The notes under the pieces are model-generated. The model had not been told where the DNA came from. It saw only the letters and a program-made list of their open reading frames with translations, and ran no database searches. The position numbers were made by a program, and so were the translations under genes. Below, piece after piece: positions 1 to 8,018 of a stretch of DNA of 34,137 nucleotides. Origin of the DNA: Betaproteobacteria bacterium HGW-Betaproteobacteria-4 (GTDB lineage Bacteria > Pseudomonadota > Gammaproteobacteria > Burkholderiales > Rhodocyclaceae); the NCBI GenBank assembly GCA_002840785.1, contig PHCH01000039.1, positions 1 through 34,137 on the forward strand, written 5' to 3'. Every line of letters begins with the position of its first letter. Positions within the stretch are counted from its first letter, which is position 1.

Positions 1-77
1 ACGATGCCGGAAGCGGTGGTGCGCTCGGCTTCAACGCGCTTGACGATCACACGGTCGTGCAAAGGACGGATATTCAT
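1..77 (-). CDS. groES: GroES co-chaperonin, N-terminal fragment
   Basis: The reverse strand starts with ATG at 77 and reads [18 protein letters not shown], the conserved beginning of the 10-kDa chaperonin GroES; only about 25 codons are inside the window. GroES caps the GroEL folding chamber in the cytoplasm. The upstream region carries a CIRCE operator and a heat-shock-type promoter, the usual arrangement for groESL. The rest of the gene, and presumably groEL, lie to the left of the window. Confidence 0.95.
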   Translation of the reverse strand, partial: MNIRPLHDRVIVKRVEAERTTASGI

Positions 78-166
78 AAATCTGACTCCTGAAATTGAAT
101 TGCAACACTCGGAAAATTGGCCGACCACGCCGGAGCGCGGGTTCGGGACCGGAGCGGGCGGACTTG

Positions 167-193
167 TTAGCACTCATCCCCGGTGAGTGCTAA
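167..193. promoter_or_regulatory. CIRCE operator (HrcA binding site) of groESL
   Basis: A perfect TTAGCACTC - 9 nt - GAGTGCTAA inverted repeat matches the CIRCE consensus exactly, including spacer length. HrcA binds this element and represses groESL and similar operons; heat releases repression. It lies 90 bp upstream of the groES start, directly after the predicted -10 box. Confidence 0.97.
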
Positions 194-222
194 TAATAGG
201 GGCGGGACACCGGTATTTCAAG
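194..222 (-). promoter_or_regulatory. Predicted sigma-32 heat-shock promoter of groESL
   Basis: On the minus strand CTTGAA (222-217) is followed after 14 nt by CCCCTATTA (202-194). This fits the sigma-32 consensus CTTGAA-N13-17-CCCCATNTA with one mismatch. The -10 box abuts the CIRCE operator, so transcription would start inside CIRCE. The combination predicts dual control: activation by RpoH and repression by HrcA. Confidence 0.8.
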
Positions 223-258
223 GGGGACGATGACAGGCATGGTCCGTGGAAATACAGC

Positions 259-298
259 GGACGACAAAAAAATAGAGGGGACGACACAAAAAATCCCC
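259..298. repeat. Two tandem ~20-bp repeats with a GGACGACA core
   Basis: GGACGACA starts two consecutive 20-bp units (259-278 and 279-298), each continuing with a run of A residues. A related GGACGATGACA lies at 225-235. They sit exactly where core groES DNA changes to AT-richer DNA with tniQ genes. GACGACA/TGTCGTC cores are typical of transposase-binding repeats in Tn7/Tn5053-type element ends, but no full end could be defined and the orientation is not the expected one. Confidence 0.4.
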
Positions 299-386
299 TT
301 CAAAACCCGCCGCAATACGCATTTAATCAAAATAAATCAATTGGTTAAAAAACTCGCGTCAAAGCATAGTCTTGGAGACAATCAAA

Positions 387-1361
387 TTGAGTCGACCCAA
401 TAAATGTATTTCATTTGTCCCCACGCAACTCCCGGATCAGACACTTTATTCTTGGGTAACCATGTTTCATAGGCTGTCCGGTAACGCCTCTAACGACCTT
501 ACTAGGGTGCAGTTATTTGGTTCTGAGAAGGCTGGGCGCCACTTCCACATACCGTCTCACCTTGCCACATTTTGCGCTCGTACTCATCTTGTACTGGGCG
601 CGCCAGAACAGCTTATAGCCAAAACAACCGTTATTCCTTTCTTCACACGATTCCGGCCAACAACTGTCATTCGCGACACATTGGCCATGCTCAAGGGAGA
701 AAACGCAGCTGGCGTGCCACAAATGCTCAGCATGGGAAAAATTGGACCTTGTCAGCCGCTAGCTTGCCGATATTGTTTAGAGTGCGCACACGAAGAAATG
801 CTGGAACTCAATTTTTCGTACTGGCATCGCGCACATCAACTCCCAGGTGCGCTGGTCTGTCACAAACACGCTACGCCATTAATAATCTCTCCGCTGCAAA
901 TCGGCCATCGATTCTTAACTCGGTTCATTGAGCCTGAACTGGGGTTGATTTCAATATCCCCCGAGCGATGCTCAAACGAAATAAAGGCTACGCGTGCGAC
1001 ACTTCTTCGCCTTGCCATCCTTGCCAAGGATATCGCCGACTGCGCGTTTGCTGACGGCTACGACCAACCTCGACTGAGGCGTACTTTCAAAAAAGCGCTG
1101 AATATGAAATTTTCGGTTGGCCGCACGGGGGGGCATGACCCGCTAAAACTTTCTTCCGCCTATAGCGATCACTTCCATGACGTGCAAACAGTTCCTGAAA
1201 TACAGGTCATCTTTAACCAACGAGGTGTGCATGCTCTCTGGTGCCTATTGGAATCAATTGAGTGCCGAGCCCACCCATTGGAATGGATGTTGATAATAGA
1301 TTGGCTTTTCGGTAGCTGGGATGCCTTCAGGATTTGCTTTCTGGGTACCGAATACAACTAA
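387..1361 (+). CDS. tniQ: TniQ family protein (transposition target selection)
   Basis: About 325 residues. The N-terminus has the TniQ signature PDQTLYSWVTMFHRLSGN. A zinc-binding block near residues 127-161 reads CRYCLEC, then HRAHQLPG, then LVCHKH, as in TniQ/TnsD. TniQ proteins recruit the TnsB/TnsC-type transposition machinery to a target site. The start is uncertain: TTG at 387 follows GGAGA by 8 nt and is preferred over the in-frame TTG at 372, which has no ribosome-binding site; ATG at 459 would cut the conserved N-terminus. No tnsA, tnsB or tnsC precedes it; groES control DNA does. The A/T-rich codon use differs from the GC-rich core genes, pointing to horizontal acquisition. Length fits TniQ rather than full TnsD. 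Confidence 0.85.
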   Translation: MSRPNKCISFVPTQLPDQTLYSWVTMFHRLSGNASNDLTRVQLFGSEKAGRHFHIPSHLATFCARTHLVLGAPEQLIAKTTVIPFFTRFRPTTVIRDTLAMLKGENAAGVPQMLSMGKIGPCQPLACRYCLECAHEEMLELNFSYWHRAHQLPGALVCHKHATPLIISPLQIGHRFLTRFIEPELGLISISPERCSNEIKATRATLLRLAILAKDIADCAFADGYDQPRLRRTFKKALNMKFSVGRTGGHDPLKLSSAYSDHFHDVQTVPEIQVIFNQRGVHALWCLLESIECRAHPLEWMLIIDWLFGSWDAFRICFLGTEYN

Positions 1362-1506
1362 CGGCATACTTCGTCTGGAATCCTTAGCCATACGCTTCAG
1401 ATCTAAACAGGAAACGAACAGCGATTGCGTGACGTTCTGTTTTCTATACATTTAAACTGCACTTGGTATATATTTACAACACAACATGCAGTAACCTCCA
1501 AGCATC

Positions 1507-1528
1507 TAACCACTATATATAGTGGTTA
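1507..1528. promoter_or_regulatory. 22-bp perfect palindrome upstream of the second tniQ
   Basis: TAACCACTATA and its reverse complement form a perfect, spacer-less 22-bp palindrome centred on TATATA. It ends 6 bp before the TTG at 1535 and lies in the 173-bp gap between the two tniQ genes. It may be an operator for a dimeric regulator; its function is unknown. Confidence 0.5.
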
Positions 1529-1534
1529 GACTCC

Positions 1535-3394
1535 TTGATCGAAAAAATCGCGTTATTAGAGCGGACTTCGAAAGGTGATGCCAATCGCCTAGATCGGAAT
1601 CAGAACTACTTGAACTCAAAACTACATCTTTTCCCATTCTCATTGCCGGACGAGATTCACGCGTCGCAAGTCGGCCGATATCACCGTGACAGCGGAAACA
1701 TATCAACACGCCATACCTATATCGATCTATATGGTACGGCTCCATTCCGACTCTCCCAGTGGATACCGAGCAACATTGAGATATTTGCTGAAAAGATGCT
1801 CGGGCCGGAAATAGAAAATGTTAGGGGCCTGCTTCTTCAGAACACCTTGTATCCCTTGTTTACGACATTTGGTCACGCCACACTCTCCTTAACTTCCGAT
1901 GCAGCACCCATTCGCGATCAAATCATCACCATGCCAAAGCGAATTATTGGGGAAAGCGGAGAAACACATCTTTGTGTTCAATGCCTTAGGGAAGACATCA
2001 ATGATCATGAAACTGCGTTTATTCATCTGTCACACCAGATCCCCGGCGTGACGGTTTGCTGGAAGCATGGAACACGCCTTGTAAGTTCATGCCCATTCTG
2101 TGGCTGCCCTTTTGAACCACGAGCAGATCTTGTATTGGCCCCTTGGGAACCATGTGCAGCATGCAATCACTATTTGCTAGATGCAGCATTTTATAGCCCG
2201 CCAACAAGGGCCACTGAGCAGGAATGGGAGTTCGCTACATTTGCGTACGACCTACTACAGGGAGCAAATAAGCCGCTTGATGTAAATACGCTCACGCAGA
2301 TGTATGCCATTAAAATTGGCGAAAAACATCTCTCTAGAGGTACAACAATCGACAGAGCAGCTCTATTTGCCGCGCTAGAGGAACATTTCAGTAGCGAATT
2401 CCTGAATGAAGTTGATTCAGCGTATCGAACCGGGAGAAGTCAGAACTGGCTGCGATGTTGTTCCAAGAGTGGCTTTTTTGATGCCCCGATCTCCCGACAT
2501 CTACTTTTGGCAAGTTTTCTATTTGGAAGCAGCCACGAGTTTATGAAAGCAGCGGATTACGTGTTGGAGCATCCTCGCGTCCCCTCCAATGGTGAGAGTG
2601 CCGATCCCGTTACGTTTTCTCAAGAGTCCTATGCAACGAAAAAGCAAACCGAAGCGACAGATGTCTATCGCCATCAAGATCAGCAGGTTGCGGATTCACC
2701 ACCAAAGCAAAAAATTGCTGCCTTCATCAGAGAAAACCCGCGAGCCGAGACGGCCGAACTCTGGAAACGATTTCACGGCGCGATGAAGCAACTGCATAAA
2801 CCAGGGGCTGACGGTGCTGCTTGGTTGGCAGCGCTACAGGAGGCTGCATCGCCAGGAGAGGCTGAAAAAACAAACCAGTCAGATGTCGTTTCCGGCGACG
2901 ATCTTTCTTGGGCGCAAAAATTTGCTACAGCTGCGCTTGCGTTTTACTCATCGTCAGGAATACCGGTCAAAGTTTCCCGGACAAGACTCATGAGAAAAGC
3001 TGGCTGGACTCTCCAGAATTTGCCGAATTCGGACCAATTTCCATTAGCCAGAAAGCAACTTGAATCTCTAAGTGAGTCCAACTGGCACTATTACGCAAGA
3101 CGGATTCTCTGGGCAAAATTAACGGTCGGGACAAGAGCCACATCGGCATCGAGCGTGATCATTCCATCTGGAATAGAGCATCACCGAGGACTGGTGCTTT
3201 ATAAATTCTTCTCAGCGGTTCCAAATCACCGGAAATTACGAGACGGAACCATATCCGAAATATTGAGTGAACATAACGTCGAAAAGGATTGGGAAGGTCC
3301 CACACCTGCCCAAGAGTTTTACACTCCTGGGCGTAATTACGTGCGTAGGCAAGTTGTAGAAATAACTCCTCTTACTCAACCATTTGCGCGCTGA
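1535..3394 (+). CDS. TnsD/TniQ family target-selection protein
   Basis: Up to 619 residues. After FPFSLPDE (about 33-40) comes a TniQ-type zinc region: C147xxC150, H164/H167, then C175 and H178 in VCWKHG, followed by CPFCGC (186-191) and a further CxxC at 207-210. The C-terminal half is long and unrelated to the shorter upstream tniQ, as in TnsD proteins that read a specific chromosomal site. There is no ATG near the front; TTG at 1535 or TTG at 1610, just before the conserved block, is the likely start. It follows the first tniQ by 173 bp in the same direction. With no transposase gene in the window, this may be the remaining end of a Tn7-like element or a domesticated pair. Confidence 0.82.
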   Translation: MIEKIALLERTSKGDANRLDRNQNYLNSKLHLFPFSLPDEIHASQVGRYHRDSGNISTRHTYIDLYGTAPFRLSQWIPSNIEIFAEKMLGPEIENVRGLLLQNTLYPLFTTFGHATLSLTSDAAPIRDQIITMPKRIIGESGETHLCVQCLREDINDHETAFIHLSHQIPGVTVCWKHGTRLVSSCPFCGCPFEPRADLVLAPWEPCAACNHYLLDAAFYSPPTRATEQEWEFATFAYDLLQGANKPLDVNTLTQMYAIKIGEKHLSRGTTIDRAALFAALEEHFSSEFLNEVDSAYRTGRSQNWLRCCSKSGFFDAPISRHLLLASFLFGSSHEFMKAADYVLEHPRVPSNGESADPVTFSQESYATKKQTEATDVYRHQDQQVADSPPKQKIAAFIRENPRAETAELWKRFHGAMKQLHKPGADGAAWLAALQEAASPGEAEKTNQSDVVSGDDLSWAQKFATAALAFYSSSGIPVKVSRTRLMRKAGWTLQNLPNSDQFPLARKQLESLSESNWHYYARRILWAKLTVGTRATSASSVIIPSGIEHHRGLVLYKFFSAVPNHRKLRDGTISEILSEHNVEKDWEGPTPAQEFYTPGRNYVRRQVVEITPLTQPFAR

Positions 3395-3797
3395 GATTGC
3401 AGCATCTTCTCGATTCCCTACGGCCACCCCGATAGACAGGAAATCGACCTCGGACCAATTTCGTATGTAGCTTTCGTTGTCGCCCGTAATGAGGCCAATC
3501 CTTGTGTCCACGTATCCCTGGCATGAGATCGTTGCAAAGATCACATACCAGCGCTTCGCTGATACCTAGTATTGCCGCCAAATGAACTATCGGAATTGGC
3601 CGTGCTAACACCACCAAAGCAGCACAAAACCGTTCAAATTCGAAGGTGTTACCGCTCCTCCGCAAAGCCTCCTTCACCCTTGCACCAAATATTAGCTGCA
3701 GGTCTTTGCCGCTCGGTTTTAGGTAGGTCAGCGCATTTTCCGGACAACCTGCTGCATATTCGAACGCATAGCTGATTACCCTTGGGTTGCCAGGGCA
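3372..3797 (-). pseudogene. Decayed fragment of a STAND-type (NACHT-like) NTPase
   Basis: The minus frame is open from a stop at 3798-3800 down to 3372, with no good start. It reads GNPRVISYAFEYAAGCPENA, then LKPSGKDLQLIFGARV, then a helical stretch FERFCAALVVLARPIPIVHL and AAILGISEALVCDLCNDL. This pattern (prediction of a lid/winged-helix segment after a P-loop ATPase, with a LGxSE turn) is typical of the middle of STAND NTPases. Near 3515 the similarity seems to move to the +1 frame (VDTRIGLITGDNESYIRNWS). The P-loop part and the C-terminus are missing. Family assignment is by eye and moderate; decay is clear. It overlaps the end of the TnsD-like gene by 23 bp, tail to tail. Confidence 0.5.
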
Positions 3798-4299
3798 TCA
3801 GTTATGGCTTTTCAAAGTTGGATTAGCGATACCGAGAATATACCGTCTAGGTAATGAATCGCTCCGGCTGTTCTAGAGATGCTTCATCTTGATTGCTTGG
3901 TGGTGCCGCTAGTGTGTCTACGAGCACAGAAACTGGAAATTTATAGAGCGACATCGCATGCATAGATTACTAAAACGCCCATGGCACTAAATCCGGGGGC
4001 ACCTCACGGTTCGCTTTCACGCCAGAAAGCTGCCATCAACTTTTTGCCCAGGATGCCAACGGCAGCTTTGCGGCAACACAGCCCGACCGTCACTCTCGGC
4101 CAATACCGGACATTATGGATTTCGGCCAATAGCGGACGTCGCCGCGAGCTTTCTTGCGTCCACATTATTTGAGTTGTTATACGGACGCATCCGGGCCAAC
4201 TTCCTAGTTGGACAAGGGATTTTATATGCATAATGGGTGCGTGTACATCAATTCATTGACGGACCCAGTACGTCCGTTTGATCACTGTTAGGTTTTTTC
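3798..4299. other. Intergenic accessory DNA, no convincing gene
   Basis: About 500 bp without a supportable gene. Small frames on both strands look random. A piece around 4098-4140 contains the paired phrases GGCCAATACCGGACAT and GGCCAATAGCGGACGT. Two short hairpins are visible: CCAACT/AGTTGG near 4196-4211, and ACGGAC/GTCCGT at 4259-4277, the latter 23 bp before the next start codon and possibly regulatory. Confidence 0.5.
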
Positions 4300-4758
4300 A
4301 TGAGCAAGCTGCTCTATCACGGCGTGAACAAAACTATGGACGCCAAGAACCAAGGCGAAATCCGCCCCAAAGGTTCTACCTCCAAGGTGGCGCCTATGCG
4401 CGACGGAAAGATTAAAAGAGACGGAAAGTTTGCCCGTGAATATTCCGAGGCAAATGCCGCCAGAGCCCAGCAAATTGACGGCAGCCCTTATGACCCCCGC
4501 GCCATATCAACGTCTACTTCTGAGGCTATTGCCAAGCATTTTGCAACCACTGGAAATACCGAAGATGGATTCATATATGTGATCGATGCCGAGCGACTTG
4601 AAGCAGAAGGAATTCACGCTTTTGAGTTCGCTGACCCTGAGCACCCACATGAGCAAGAGGTAACTTTGGTTCTGCAATCCCACAGTTGCATTCCGTCACC
4701 GCTGATTGTCAAAAAGTACGAAGTAAAAAGTGATTGGTATTCTCAGGAGGCTAACTAA
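4300..4758 (+). CDS. ADP-ribosyltransferase-fold protein (putative toxin or effector)
   Basis: 152 residues. It opens with KLLYHGVNK, resembling the first-strand xHG motif of PARP/Tpt1-type ADP-ribosyltransferases (His7). A serine/threonine pair STSTS lies at 70-74, followed by AIAKHFAT, and HEQEVTLV (Glu118/Glu120) fits the catalytic-glutamate strand. Such enzymes move ADP-ribose from NAD+ to a protein, nucleic acid or small molecule. Small stand-alone versions are often toxins or defence effectors. There is no signal peptide. The next gene starts 4 bp after its stop and is probably co-transcribed. Exact subfamily and target cannot be read from the sequence; the order of motifs supports the fold only moderately. 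Confidence 0.6.
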   Translation: MSKLLYHGVNKTMDAKNQGEIRPKGSTSKVAPMRDGKIKRDGKFAREYSEANAARAQQIDGSPYDPRAISTSTSEAIAKHFATTGNTEDGFIYVIDAERLEAEGIHAFEFADPEHPHEQEVTLVLQSHSCIPSPLIVKKYEVKSDWYSQEAN

Positions 4759-4762
4759 CATC

Positions 4763-5101
4763 ATGAATAAAAATTGGGAAGAAGACTTCGACTCTAACGA
4801 TTATGACGACTACAAGATGGCATGGTGCGAGAGGGAAAGGCTGAGACAGGAGAATTCCATTAACGGATGGATATATATCGGCCTTGATACTCGCTTTAAC
4901 AATATGGCAAAAATTGGACTCACGACAGGACAACTAGGCACAAGAGCAAGTGGGAGCCAAAACCCTTTTTATGTTTTGCTTTGTGCCTTCAAAATTAAAG
5001 AAGGAGTAGCGCCTGAAAAAGTAGCCGAAATTGAAGGTGCCGTTATTAATTTACTGAGTCAACGTTACGAACGCATATCCCCTGCCGCTCAAGGGACGTA
5101 G
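4763..5101 (+). CDS. GIY-YIG-like (T5orf172/MUG113-type) nuclease domain protein, probably truncated
   Basis: 112 residues from ATG 4763, preceded by AGGAGG (4746-4751). An acidic N-terminus leads to GWIYIG (35-40), then AKIGLTTG (49-56), an arginine at 61, and EKVAEIEGAV with Glu91. This matches the order GIY...YIG...R...E of the GIY-YIG fold in its T5orf172/MUG113 variant. The frame stops soon after the predicted catalytic glutamate helix (RYERIS), where relatives usually continue, so the C-terminus may have been lost. It forms a likely two-gene unit with the ADP-ribosyltransferase-like gene. A nuclease role is inferred from the fold only. Confidence 0.6.
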   Translation: MNKNWEEDFDSNDYDDYKMAWCERERLRQENSINGWIYIGLDTRFNNMAKIGLTTGQLGTRASGSQNPFYVLLCAFKIKEGVAPEKVAEIEGAVINLLSQRYERISPAAQGT

Positions 5102-5243
5102 TAAATCTTTGAGAGCAAATTCTGGATGACGGGCAGACTGAGCTCGCACTTACGCTCCAGAAGGAACCGAAGGAATCCTACAGAATTTCACTATCTTCCC
5201 CGACTTATACCCAGGCTACAATGGACTGAGCCTAGCGGAAGTC

Positions 5244-6215
5244 GTGGGAAAGGTTCTCGGCTGCGCTGACTCGGCTTTCTGTCATTTGGTGGCCAGTCAC
5301 CTCGTGATTCCACCGGGGCAGGAGTTCAGTGACGAGGGGTTCTTTAGCGAAGGCCTGGAGTACCAAGAGCATCGGTCAGAATTTGATTCTGCTGAAGACG
5401 AACGGGATTATGTGGTCGGCCAGTGGAATCTAGTTGCACTCAATTTGACGCATCGCCAACGGTTCTTCAACAGAGAGGCCGAGAATTTCTTCGTCGCGCT
5501 ATTCGAAGAAGCCATAAACGCTCGCGAGAACACCCTCTTCTATGGTCAACGGTCACCGACCGTCGTCCAGCTAAAGGCAGGGCTAACAATCTTCAGGGCG
5601 CGACGCGTCAGTGATCGCAAAGAGAGAGAGGCGATTCTGGCAGTACCTGCGAAGGAACTCGGAGCGCCCCCAAAAGAAGTAGCGACCCACAATCGCATGA
5701 ACTCAACGGGCGTCCCTTTATTTTACGCAGCGAGCGATGAGGCAACGTCTATCGCCGAAGTACGCCCTTCCATCGGAGATGAAGTCGTTGTAGGGCAATT
5801 TGCGACCACCAGGGAACTACGCCTCTTCGACTTTAGAGGCCTGGATAGGCCCCGCTCGCACTCAAAGATCAGCTATTTTTGGAGTGACTACACGGCACGA
5901 ATGCGAAGTAGGCAACTGCTGGCGCACCTACACAACCTAATCTCTGAGCCTGTAGACCGACATGGGCATGGGTACGTTGTTACACAGGCGATGGCGGAAT
6001 TCTTGCACTACAAGTACCCTGAGCCGTTCGATGGGATTGTCTTTAGATCCGTCCAGGCTGCTGGCGCCAATTACGTAATTTTCAACGCCCCAGCCGCTAC
6101 ACATGAGATGCAGGCGCCGGACTGGCAACCAGAATTTCCCGTCAAGCACGTTGGCAGGCCACGCACTCACAAGGTGACTGGGATTGAATATAAGCACAAT
6201 GGCATAAAGCCCTAG
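5244..6215 (+). CDS. RES domain protein (NAD+-consuming toxin family)
   Basis: 323 residues. The RES domain occupies the C-terminal two thirds: LTIFRARR (Arg118), THNRMNSTGVPLFYAA, ATSIAEVRP (Glu172) and GIVFRSVQ (Ser269). The R, E and S residues that name the family are all present. RES toxins degrade or phosphorolyse NAD+. The first ~90 residues are a helical extension like that seen in longer RES proteins. The GTG start at 5244 is weak: the frame is open upstream to 5142 without a start codon, so the natural N-terminus may have been lost. No Xre-type antitoxin, the usual partner of short RES toxins, is adjacent. The gene follows two other toxin/nuclease-like genes in AT-richer DNA. Confidence 0.85.
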   Translation: MGKVLGCADSAFCHLVASHLVIPPGQEFSDEGFFSEGLEYQEHRSEFDSAEDERDYVVGQWNLVALNLTHRQRFFNREAENFFVALFEEAINARENTLFYGQRSPTVVQLKAGLTIFRARRVSDRKEREAILAVPAKELGAPPKEVATHNRMNSTGVPLFYAASDEATSIAEVRPSIGDEVVVGQFATTRELRLFDFRGLDRPRSHSKISYFWSDYTARMRSRQLLAHLHNLISEPVDRHGHGYVVTQAMAEFLHYKYPEPFDGIVFRSVQAAGANYVIFNAPAATHEMQAPDWQPEFPVKHVGRPRTHKVTGIEYKHNGIKP

Positions 6216-6443
6216 CGCAAGACGTTCTGAGCGACTGCTATCTGACACATTGGGGACCTAAACGGCCAAGCGCATTAACGTCGGAAAAGGCCGACGATCT
6301 GTCTTTCATCAGACGACATCTGTTGCAGCTGTAATTTGTTTCTAGCCGTTTAATTCTTGATTGGGCGAACGGTAGCAATGGCGGCAATCCTAGGCATTCG
6401 GCCCAGTCATGCCGAACTCGGCACAGAAGGCTAGAATTGGTCC

Positions 6444-6980
6444 ATGAACAAGATACTCGCCGCCATTGCCTTCGCCGCCGACAAACACCGCAACCAACGT
6501 CGCAAGGATGCGGCGGCCTCGCCCTACATCAACCATCCCATCGCCTTGGCCAATGTCCTGGCCAACGAAGCGGGGATTGACGATGAACGGGTGCTGATTG
6601 CTGCCATTCTGCACGACACTGTTGAGGACACCGAGACCACGCCACAAGAACTGGTCCGACATTTTGGTCAGGAAATTGCCGATATCGTTCTCGAAGTCAC
6701 CGACGACAAGGCTCTGCCCAAGGCCGAAAGAAAGCAGCAACAGATAGATCACGCCCCGACCATCAGTCGACGAGCCAAACTGGTCAAGTTGGCCGACAAG
6801 ATCTGCAATCTACGCGACATCGCAAGCTCACCTCCGACAGGCTGGTCGTTGCGCCGCAAACAGGACTACTTCGATTGGGCCAAGGCGGTGATCGATGCAT
6901 TGCGTGGCGTCCATCCTTCACTTGAATACCTGTTCGACGCCGCCTACAAGGCCCGTCCGACCAAGACACTCGAAGGCTGA
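6444..6980 (+). CDS. Single-domain HD phosphohydrolase, SpoT/MESH1-like
   Basis: 178 residues with the metal-dependent HD signature of the RelA/SpoT hydrolase domain: YINHP (His31), AAILHDTVEDT (His57-Asp58, Glu61-Asp62) and KLADKICN (Asp118, Asn122). Only the hydrolase domain is present; the synthetase, TGS and ACT domains of SpoT are absent. This corresponds to small alarmone hydrolases (SAH/MESH1) that can remove pyrophosphate from (p)ppGpp. The substrate is inferred from the family. ATG at 6444 opens the conserved frame. The HugZ-like gene starts 2 bp after the stop, suggesting one transcript. Confidence 0.85.
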   Translation: MNKILAAIAFAADKHRNQRRKDAAASPYINHPIALANVLANEAGIDDERVLIAAILHDTVEDTETTPQELVRHFGQEIADIVLEVTDDKALPKAERKQQQIDHAPTISRRAKLVKLADKICNLRDIASSPPTGWSLRRKQDYFDWAKAVIDALRGVHPSLEYLFDAAYKARPTKTLEG

Positions 6981-6982
6981 CT

Positions 6983-7639
6983 ATGCAAATTGCCATCGAA
7001 TCGGTCATTCAGCTCCTGCACGAAACCAGCCATGGCGTACTGAGTACCCATTCAACCCAATTGCCGGGCTATCCTTATGGCACCGCCGTGCCCCTGATTC
7101 TCGACCAGGAGCACCGCCCCATATTGTTGATCAGCGCACTGGCCGAGCACACGCGCAATCTGATGTCCGATACCCGGGCCAGCCTGGCAGTCGTTGGAAG
7201 CGGCCAGCGCAATGTCCAGGATGCGGCACGAGTCACCTTGGTTGGGCGCTTCGAACCCTTTGTTCCCGGCCAGCAATTGGTCGACCGCTATCTGCGTTAC
7301 CAGCCGGCCGCAGCACAATACCTTCAACTCGATTTCAGTTTCTTCCGTCTGGGCATTGAACGCGCTCGCTACATCGGCGGGGTAGGCAAAATGGGATGGG
7401 TTGAACAAGTCAGCTGGCATAAGCTGGACCTTCTCACGCCTGATGAGGAAATGGCATTGTTGGCGATGGCCAAGGAATTGCCCCAAGGCATTCGCCTCCT
7501 GGGCATCGATGCCTACGGGGTGGACTATGAAGCCGGCGACCAGCAACTCAGAAATACCTTTGCCAGTCCGCAGCGCTACCCGGACCTTGCCAAGGCCCTA
7601 CCCAATATATTGTCGGGCATCGTGGCGCAACGGGATTGA
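6983..7639 (+). CDS. HugZ-like heme-utilisation / PNPOx-fold protein
   Basis: 218 residues. The N-terminal part (about 10-145) has the split-barrel pattern of the pyridoxamine-phosphate-oxidase-like superfamily: HGVLSTHS, GYPYGTAVP and a central ARVTLVGRFEP strand. The C-terminal part (LPQGIRLLGIDAYGVD) matches the DUF2470-type domain found in HugZ. HugZ proteins bind heme and take part in its breakdown; many family members are uncharacterised or bind flavin or F420. It begins 2 bp after the HD-hydrolase gene and is followed closely by a small unknown gene. Confidence 0.72.
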   Translation: MQIAIESVIQLLHETSHGVLSTHSTQLPGYPYGTAVPLILDQEHRPILLISALAEHTRNLMSDTRASLAVVGSGQRNVQDAARVTLVGRFEPFVPGQQLVDRYLRYQPAAAQYLQLDFSFFRLGIERARYIGGVGKMGWVEQVSWHKLDLLTPDEEMALLAMAKELPQGIRLLGIDAYGVDYEAGDQQLRNTFASPQRYPDLAKALPNILSGIVAQRD

Positions 7640-7665
7640 TCCAAGAAGTCAGACAGAGAACGACG

Positions 7666-7971
7666 ATGCGTAAACATGGGATAGAACTGCGATTCTCGGC
7701 CAAGGGAGCGACCGTCGAGGGGATTGAACGTGCCGAGGCGGCGGGATGGGCGGTATTCGAAGAAGCCGGAGTCAATCCATGGGCGGCCGCTACAGCGGCG
7801 TTCAAGCTGGAAGGTGAATTGGAGTTTGGCTTGGATCCGGTGACTGAAGATGAGCTGAAACTGGCGAAATTGTGGCACAGCGCCGAATATCAAGCAGGAT
7901 TGGCCTATTTCGGCGCGGAAGAGTCTGACATCACCCCTTGGCATGCTTATGACCTCGAATTGGTACGCTAG
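7666..7971 (+). CDS. Conserved-looking protein of unknown function
   Basis: 101 residues from ATG 7666, preceded by a modest GAGAA ribosome-binding site. I do not recognise a family. The protein is acidic, without membrane segments or a signal peptide; it contains WAVFEEAGVNPWAAATAAF and ends in WHAYDLELVR. It lies 26 bp after the HugZ-like gene in the same direction and is probably in the same transcript. Codon use looks like a real gene. Confidence 0.6.
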   Translation: MRKHGIELRFSAKGATVEGIERAEAAGWAVFEEAGVNPWAAATAAFKLEGELEFGLDPVTEDELKLAKLWHSAEYQAGLAYFGAEESDITPWHAYDLELVR

Positions 7972-8018
7972 TCGGCAATGGCCGCTCTGCAAATTGACGG
8001 GCTGAAACGTGCCGAGGA

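Noticed and set aside
3981..4231. Small overlapping frames on both strands
   Set aside because: No ribosome-binding site, no domain, and composition typical of random frames.
4196..4300. Possible attC or riboswitch before the ART-like gene
   Set aside because: Only short hairpins are present, without conserved core sequences.
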